Source: CAVRXQ01 sp963831155 (GTDB taxonomy: Bacteria; Actinomycetota; Acidimicrobiia; Acidimicrobiales; Bog-793). From it: a stretch of 64,000 nucleotides of DNA. Below the pieces are notes generated by a model that was not told where the DNA came from, made no database searches, and saw only the letters and a list, made by a program, of their open reading frames with translations. The stretch lies in the NCBI GenBank assembly GCA_963831155.1, contig CAWHOY010000007.1, forward strand, positions 124,001-188,000. The letters are read 5' to 3'. Below, piece after piece: positions 60,628 to 64,000 of the stretch. Numbering within the stretch: position 1 is the stretch's first letter; each line of letters opens with the position of its first letter. The position numbers were made by a program, and so were the translations under genes.

Positions 60628-61677
60628 TTAGGAGATCTTCTTCTCGGCTGCCATGAGCTTCTCTGCGGCCTTGACGCCGGACTGCTGGCAGACGCTTCCC
60701 GGTTTGCCGCCGTCGACCGTGCAGATCGCCGCCGTGTCGAAATTTGCCGCGGCGATGAACCCGGCTGCGTTGATCGCCTTTCCGGTCGCTGACGTCGGAT
60801 GTGCGATCGCGTCGCCGATGCCCGTGAACCCGCCGGGACCACCGCCCGCGACGGCGTCGATCGAATCGTTGAGAACCCCTGGCGCGCCGGAGGAGACATG
60901 CTGGTTCGCGACGTCGAAGAACGGGAAACCGACTCCGGTCGAAAGGTTGAACTTCGACTTTGTGCTGACCCCGTCGTACTTGTTGTAGAGATCCTGGATG
61001 TATTTCGGCGGCACCTCGAGCGCGTTGCCCTCGCGGTCCGCGACCTCATACGGCGTGAAACTGACGTACTTGCTCGTGTACTTCGAGCCCACGAAGCTGA
61101 ACGTCGGGATTGGCGCCACGTCGGCGTTCGACGTCGTCTGGCGCAGGTTGGTGAAGGTGCCGAAACGGCTGAGCGCGGTGACGATCGCCCAGCGGTAGAC
61201 CGCACAGTACGGGCAGTACTCCGCACCGACGAAAACGACCTGCGGCTTGCCGTCGAGGCCGAGGAACGGCTGCTTCGCCGTTTCGGTGAACGGGTCGGAC
61301 GACTTGTCCGTGCCGATCGCGTTGAACGTCGAAGTCGGGATCGACTTCAGCTCCGAGACCACCGACACCGGGGCGAGGGCGAGATTTTTGCCGCTCTTCG
61401 CGCTCGGCGAGTGCGAGGTCAAGTGGACGATGACAAAGACGAGGACCACTGCGACGACGACCAGGACCCCTAACCACGCCGACAGTCCCGAGCTGCGCCG
61501 CCCGCGGCGCGAGCGCTCGTAGCGGCGCTGAGCGCTCGCGGAGCGCTGCGGAGGCGGCTGTCCGCCGAGACGGCGCGGCCCGTGCTGAGAGCGCTGCGCG
61601 GGCTGATTGCGCTTGGCGGGCTGATTGCGTTGGGCGGGACGGTTCGGGCGCTTCGTGGAGCGCCTATTCGAGGCCAT
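60628..61677 (-). CDS. DUF929-type membrane-anchored thiol-disulfide protein
   Basis: 349-residue protein with a cytoplasmic basic N terminus built from short repeats (RNQPAKRNQPAQ), one transmembrane helix (about 65-87), and an extracellular domain with a thioredoxin-like active site Cys155-Pro-Tyr-Cys158 in GAEYCPYCAV. Two further cysteines lie near the C terminus (ICTVDGGKPGSVCQQ). It probably acts as the DsbA-like partner of the VKOR protein encoded 3 bp downstream. GGGGAG lies about 12 nt upstream of ATG 61677. Confidence 0.8.
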   Translation of the reverse strand: MASNRRSTKRPNRPAQRNQPAKRNQPAQRSQHGPRRLGGQPPPQRSASAQRRYERSRRGRRSSGLSAWLGVLVVVAVVLVFVIVHLTSHSPSAKSGKNLALAPVSVVSELKSIPTSTFNAIGTDKSSDPFTETAKQPFLGLDGKPQVVFVGAEYCPYCAVYRWAIVTALSRFGTFTNLRQTTSNADVAPIPTFSFVGSKYTSKYVSFTPYEVADREGNALEVPPKYIQDLYNKYDGVSTKSKFNLSTGVGFPFFDVANQHVSSGAPGVLNDSIDAVAGGGPGGFTGIGDAIAHPTSATGKAINAAGFIAAANFDTAAICTVDGGKPGSVCQQSGVKAAEKLMAAEKKIS

Positions 61678-61770
61678 AAGAGATCATTCTCCCCTGAATG
61701 TGAGCCGGCATCGTAGACGCCGTTTCTGGGCGCGAGCTGGGAGTACGCATGCTTCCGTCACGGTGTCCGC

Positions 61771-63027
61771 CTAGTTCGGCGAGAACTCCTCACCCTGGGA
61801 CTCAGCGAGGCGCTTTCGGATCTTCACGACGACGTCTTCGGAGTGGTTCGCGTCGGCACCCTTTTCGGCGACGAGTACGCGGCGATCCTCTTCTGCCTCT
61901 TGCTCCGCGCCTTCATCGGCGGCGGCGAGGCGGGCGTCGATCCCTTCGGAGACGATTTTCTCCGCCTCCGCGACGAGCGCGACGACCATTTCGTTCTCGG
62001 GGACGACGCGGATGATCTTGCCCCGGATGAACAGGTGTCCCTTGTGCTTGCCGGCAGCGATTCCGAGGTCGGCGCCTCGCGCCTCCCCCGGTCCGTTGAC
62101 GACGCAGCCCATGATGGCGACTTGGAGCGGAATCTTTCGCTCCTCTAACGCGCGCTCGGCGTCCTTGGCGACGGAGATCACGTCGATCTCCGCCCGCCCG
62201 CACGATGGACAGGCGATAAGGTCGAGCCCCTTTCGCGCACGGAGCCCGAGCGACTCGAGCAACTTGCGCCCGGCGATCGCCTCTTCGACGGGGTCGGCGG
62301 TGAGCGAGTAGCGGATCGTGTCGCCGATCCCTTCCGAAAGCAGGGTCGCGATACCCGCCGTTCCTTTGATCAGCCCGGCCGGCGGAGGTCCCGCCTCGGT
62401 GACACCGAGGTGCAAGGGGTGATCGAAGGTCTCGGAGGCAAGGCGATAGGCGGCGATCATCAGCGGGACGTTCGACGCCTTCACCGAAATCTTCACGTCT
62501 TCGAAGTCGACCTCGGCAAAGTAGGCGAGCTCGATGCGCGCCGATTCGACGAGGGCTTCTGGGGTCGCGCCGCCGTATTTCTTGTAGAGGTCCGGATGGA
62601 GCGATCCCGCGTTAACGCCGACGCGAATCGGCACGCCGCGGTCTTTCGCCTCCTTCGCGACGAGCTTGATCTCCTCCGGCTTGCGCAGGTTGCCCGGATT
62701 GAGACGGAGGCCCTGCACGCCGGCCTCCAGGGCGGCGAGCGCCATCTCGACGTGGAAGTGGATGTCGGCGACAATCGGCACGGGCGAGCGCGGGATGATG
62801 CGGGCGAGCCCCTCGGCGGCTTCAACCTCATTGCACGTGCAGCGCACGATGTCGGCGCCGGCGCCGGCGAGCGCGTAAATCTGCTGGAGCGTCCCCTCGA
62901 CGTCGGCCGTCTTCGTCGTCGTCATCGACTGCACCGAGACCGGCGCGCCGGCGCCGACCGGGACTGACCCGACGCGAATCTGACGGGTCGGCCGACGTTT
63001 CGGCAGGGTGACCTCTGAGATTTCCAC
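61771..63027 (-). CDS. ispG: 4-hydroxy-3-methylbut-2-en-1-yl diphosphate synthase
   Basis: Enzyme of the MEP isoprenoid pathway converting MEcPP to HMBPP using a [4Fe-4S] cluster. Cluster ligands are Cys273 and Cys276 (CPSCGR) and Cys308 (GCVVNGPGEA); VQSMTTTKTADVE marks the N-terminal barrel. The GTG at 63027 has AGGAG 8 nt upstream and is preferred over a start 16 codons earlier. The C-terminal 40 residues, rich in Glu (EGAEQEAEEDRR), exceed the usual end. It lies next to a site-2 protease gene, as in many actinobacteria where dxr comes further upstream. Confidence 0.9.
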   Translation of the reverse strand: MEISEVTLPKRRPTRQIRVGSVPVGAGAPVSVQSMTTTKTADVEGTLQQIYALAGAGADIVRCTCNEVEAAEGLARIIPRSPVPIVADIHFHVEMALAALEAGVQGLRLNPGNLRKPEEIKLVAKEAKDRGVPIRVGVNAGSLHPDLYKKYGGATPEALVESARIELAYFAEVDFEDVKISVKASNVPLMIAAYRLASETFDHPLHLGVTEAGPPPAGLIKGTAGIATLLSEGIGDTIRYSLTADPVEEAIAGRKLLESLGLRARKGLDLIACPSCGRAEIDVISVAKDAERALEERKIPLQVAIMGCVVNGPGEARGADLGIAAGKHKGHLFIRGKIIRVVPENEMVVALVAEAEKIVSEGIDARLAAADEGAEQEAEEDRRVLVAEKGADANHSEDVVVKIRKRLAESQGEEFSPN

Positions 63028-63135
63028 GACGGCGTCTCCTACAAGGTGCCCTGGCAGCGCACCACGCTGCACCAATGCCTCAAGCCTAGGGCCGGAGAGG
63101 GCATTGGCCTCGCAAAGGCAGCGCGAAGTCCCTTC

Positions 63136-64000
63136 TCAGTGCGGCAACGACGGTGGTTGGACGATGTTCACGTACAGCGCCGACAGCCCGAGCACGATCA
63201 GCGCGGCGAGAAAGGCATAGGCGACGGGCATCAGCTTCCTGACGTCCGCGTGATACGGCCGGTTGCGCCGGGAGCGGATGCGCTCGTAGATGGCGATCGC
63301 GACGTGGCCGCCGTCGAGCGGCAGCATTGGAAAGAGGTTCGCCATCCCGACGAACAGGTTGATCGCGACGAGGATGTAGAGCAGCTCCGAGACGTTGTTC
63401 CGCAGCGCCTGCGCGGCGATGTCGACTGCGCCCGGCAGCGACAACAACTCGCTCGAACGCGACGAAGACGTTGATTTCGTGGCGGACGCCCCGCTCGTCG
63501 AGGTTGACGACGGCGCGTTGCGCGCCGTCGCGACCTGATGGACGAAAGTGCTCAGTCCGTGGAAGGAAAAGACCTGTGCGAAGCCCTCACCGGTCGCCTG
63601 GATGACGCGGCCGAGCATCACGCCCGATCGCGGCACGGCGTCGAGCACAGACGAGGTCACGAGCTGAACCGCGCCGAGGTCGACACCGATAACGCCGATC
63701 GGTCGGTTGCCTTGTTTTTCCGGCTGCTTGTGGTCGCTCGCAAGATCGGCGGTGCGACCGTCGATGACGTGCACAGCAAGGGTCAACAAATGGCCGTTGC
63801 GGCGCACGGTCAGCGAGACCGTGTCGCCCGGATGGTCCTCGATGAACGTGATGAAGCGCGTCACGTTTGTGTAGTGGTGACCGTCGACCGCGACGAGCGT
63901 GTCGCCGGGTCGGACGCCCGCTACTCCGGCGGGATTCGTGCGGTTCGAGTACGCCGTGAGACCACTGATTTCAAGCGGGGCGGACCTCGGCAAGCCGGTG
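63136..64000 (-). CDS. Site-2 (M50/RseP-type) intramembrane metalloprotease, 5' part outside the window
   Basis: C-terminal part of a site-2 protease; the frame is open through the right edge, so the start and the HEXXH zinc-binding helix lie outside. The visible part holds a PDZ domain (GVRPGDTLVAVDGHHY, about 27-42) and the last catalytic helix with NLFPMLPLDGGH, which supplies the third metal ligand. A Ser/Thr-rich segment (NAPSSTSTSGASATKSTSSS) lies between them and may be a linker. These enzymes cut regulators inside the membrane; here it is upstream of ispG on the same strand. Confidence 0.85.
   Translation of the reverse strand, partial: TGLPRSAPLEISGLTAYSNRTNPAGVAGVRPGDTLVAVDGHHYTNVTRFITFIEDHPGDTVSLTVRRNGHLLTLAVHVIDGRTADLASDHKQPEKQGNRPIGVIGVDLGAVQLVTSSVLDAVPRSGVMLGRVIQATGEGFAQVFSFHGLSTFVHQVATARNAPSSTSTSGASATKSTSSSRSSELLSLPGAVDIAAQALRNNVSELLYILVAINLFVGMANLFPMLPLDGGHVAIAIYERIRSRRNRPYHADVRKLMPVAYAFLAALIVLGLSALYVNIVQPPSLPH

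Noticed and set aside
61540..61660. Tandem DNA repeat at the start of the DUF929-type gene
   Set aside because: It is codon-level repetition of a short basic peptide (NQPA units), within coding sequence, and not an independent repeat element.
1..64000. CRISPR array, insertion sequence or rRNA gene
   Set aside because: No regularly spaced repeats, no transposase-like protein and no rRNA sequence were seen on either strand.

Overview
This window is a high-GC stretch of bacterial chromosome that looks like an actinomycete lineage (Actinomycetota, perhaps Acidimicrobiia or a relative). The clues are a PafB/PafC WYL regulator pair, two F420-type luciferase-like oxidoreductases, several ClpP/ClpC-type proteins, a VKOR plus DUF929 disulfide pair, heavy use of GTG starts, and many start codons sitting 5-9 nt behind a TANNNT -10 box. 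That last pattern is what leaderless actinobacterial mRNAs look like. The genus cannot be read from the sequence.

Layout. 0.1-3.7 kb: a conjugation remnant, a TraG/VirD4-like coupling ATPase convergent with a MOBF (TrwC) relaxase whose helicase half has lost its P-loop. 3.8-5.7 kb: pafB-pafC. 5.75-7.35 kb: lipoprotein and an LPG-synthase-type membrane protein. 7.4-13.3 kb: a surface-polysaccharide block with an ABC exporter (Wzm/Wzt type) and three glycosyltransferase-like proteins. 13.4-16.55 kb: two tandem paralogous secreted beta-propeller proteins. 16.6-24.5 kb: ClpP, a hotdog thioesterase and mostly oxidoreductases and hydrolases in short coupled operons.

24.5-45.4 kb is a catabolic island: a branched-chain amino-acid type ABC importer (livG-livF-livH-livM and binding protein), two acyl-CoA ligases, three intact acyl-CoA dehydrogenases and one broken one, a zinc alcohol dehydrogenase, MaoC hydratase, thiolase, three SDRs, an F420-type oxidoreductase and an APH-family kinase. 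Together they suggest uptake of an organic acid or side-chain substrate, CoA activation and beta-oxidation. The kinase and an ACAD10/11-like dehydrogenase suggest a route through 4-hydroxyacyl-CoA.

45.5-64 kb: a giant class III cyclase/AAA/TPR signalling protein, tRNA-Leu(TAG), a probably imported GT1 glycosyltransferase, an orphan ClpC N-domain protein, MOSC protein, ArfB-like rescue factor, threonine aldolase, a lipoprotein pseudo-hydrolase, a class III aminotransferase, a large membrane protein, RmuC, the VKOR/DUF929 pair, and ispG followed by a site-2 protease running off the right edge. No CRISPR array, insertion sequence or rRNA was seen, and no gene-free stretch exceeds about 300 bp.
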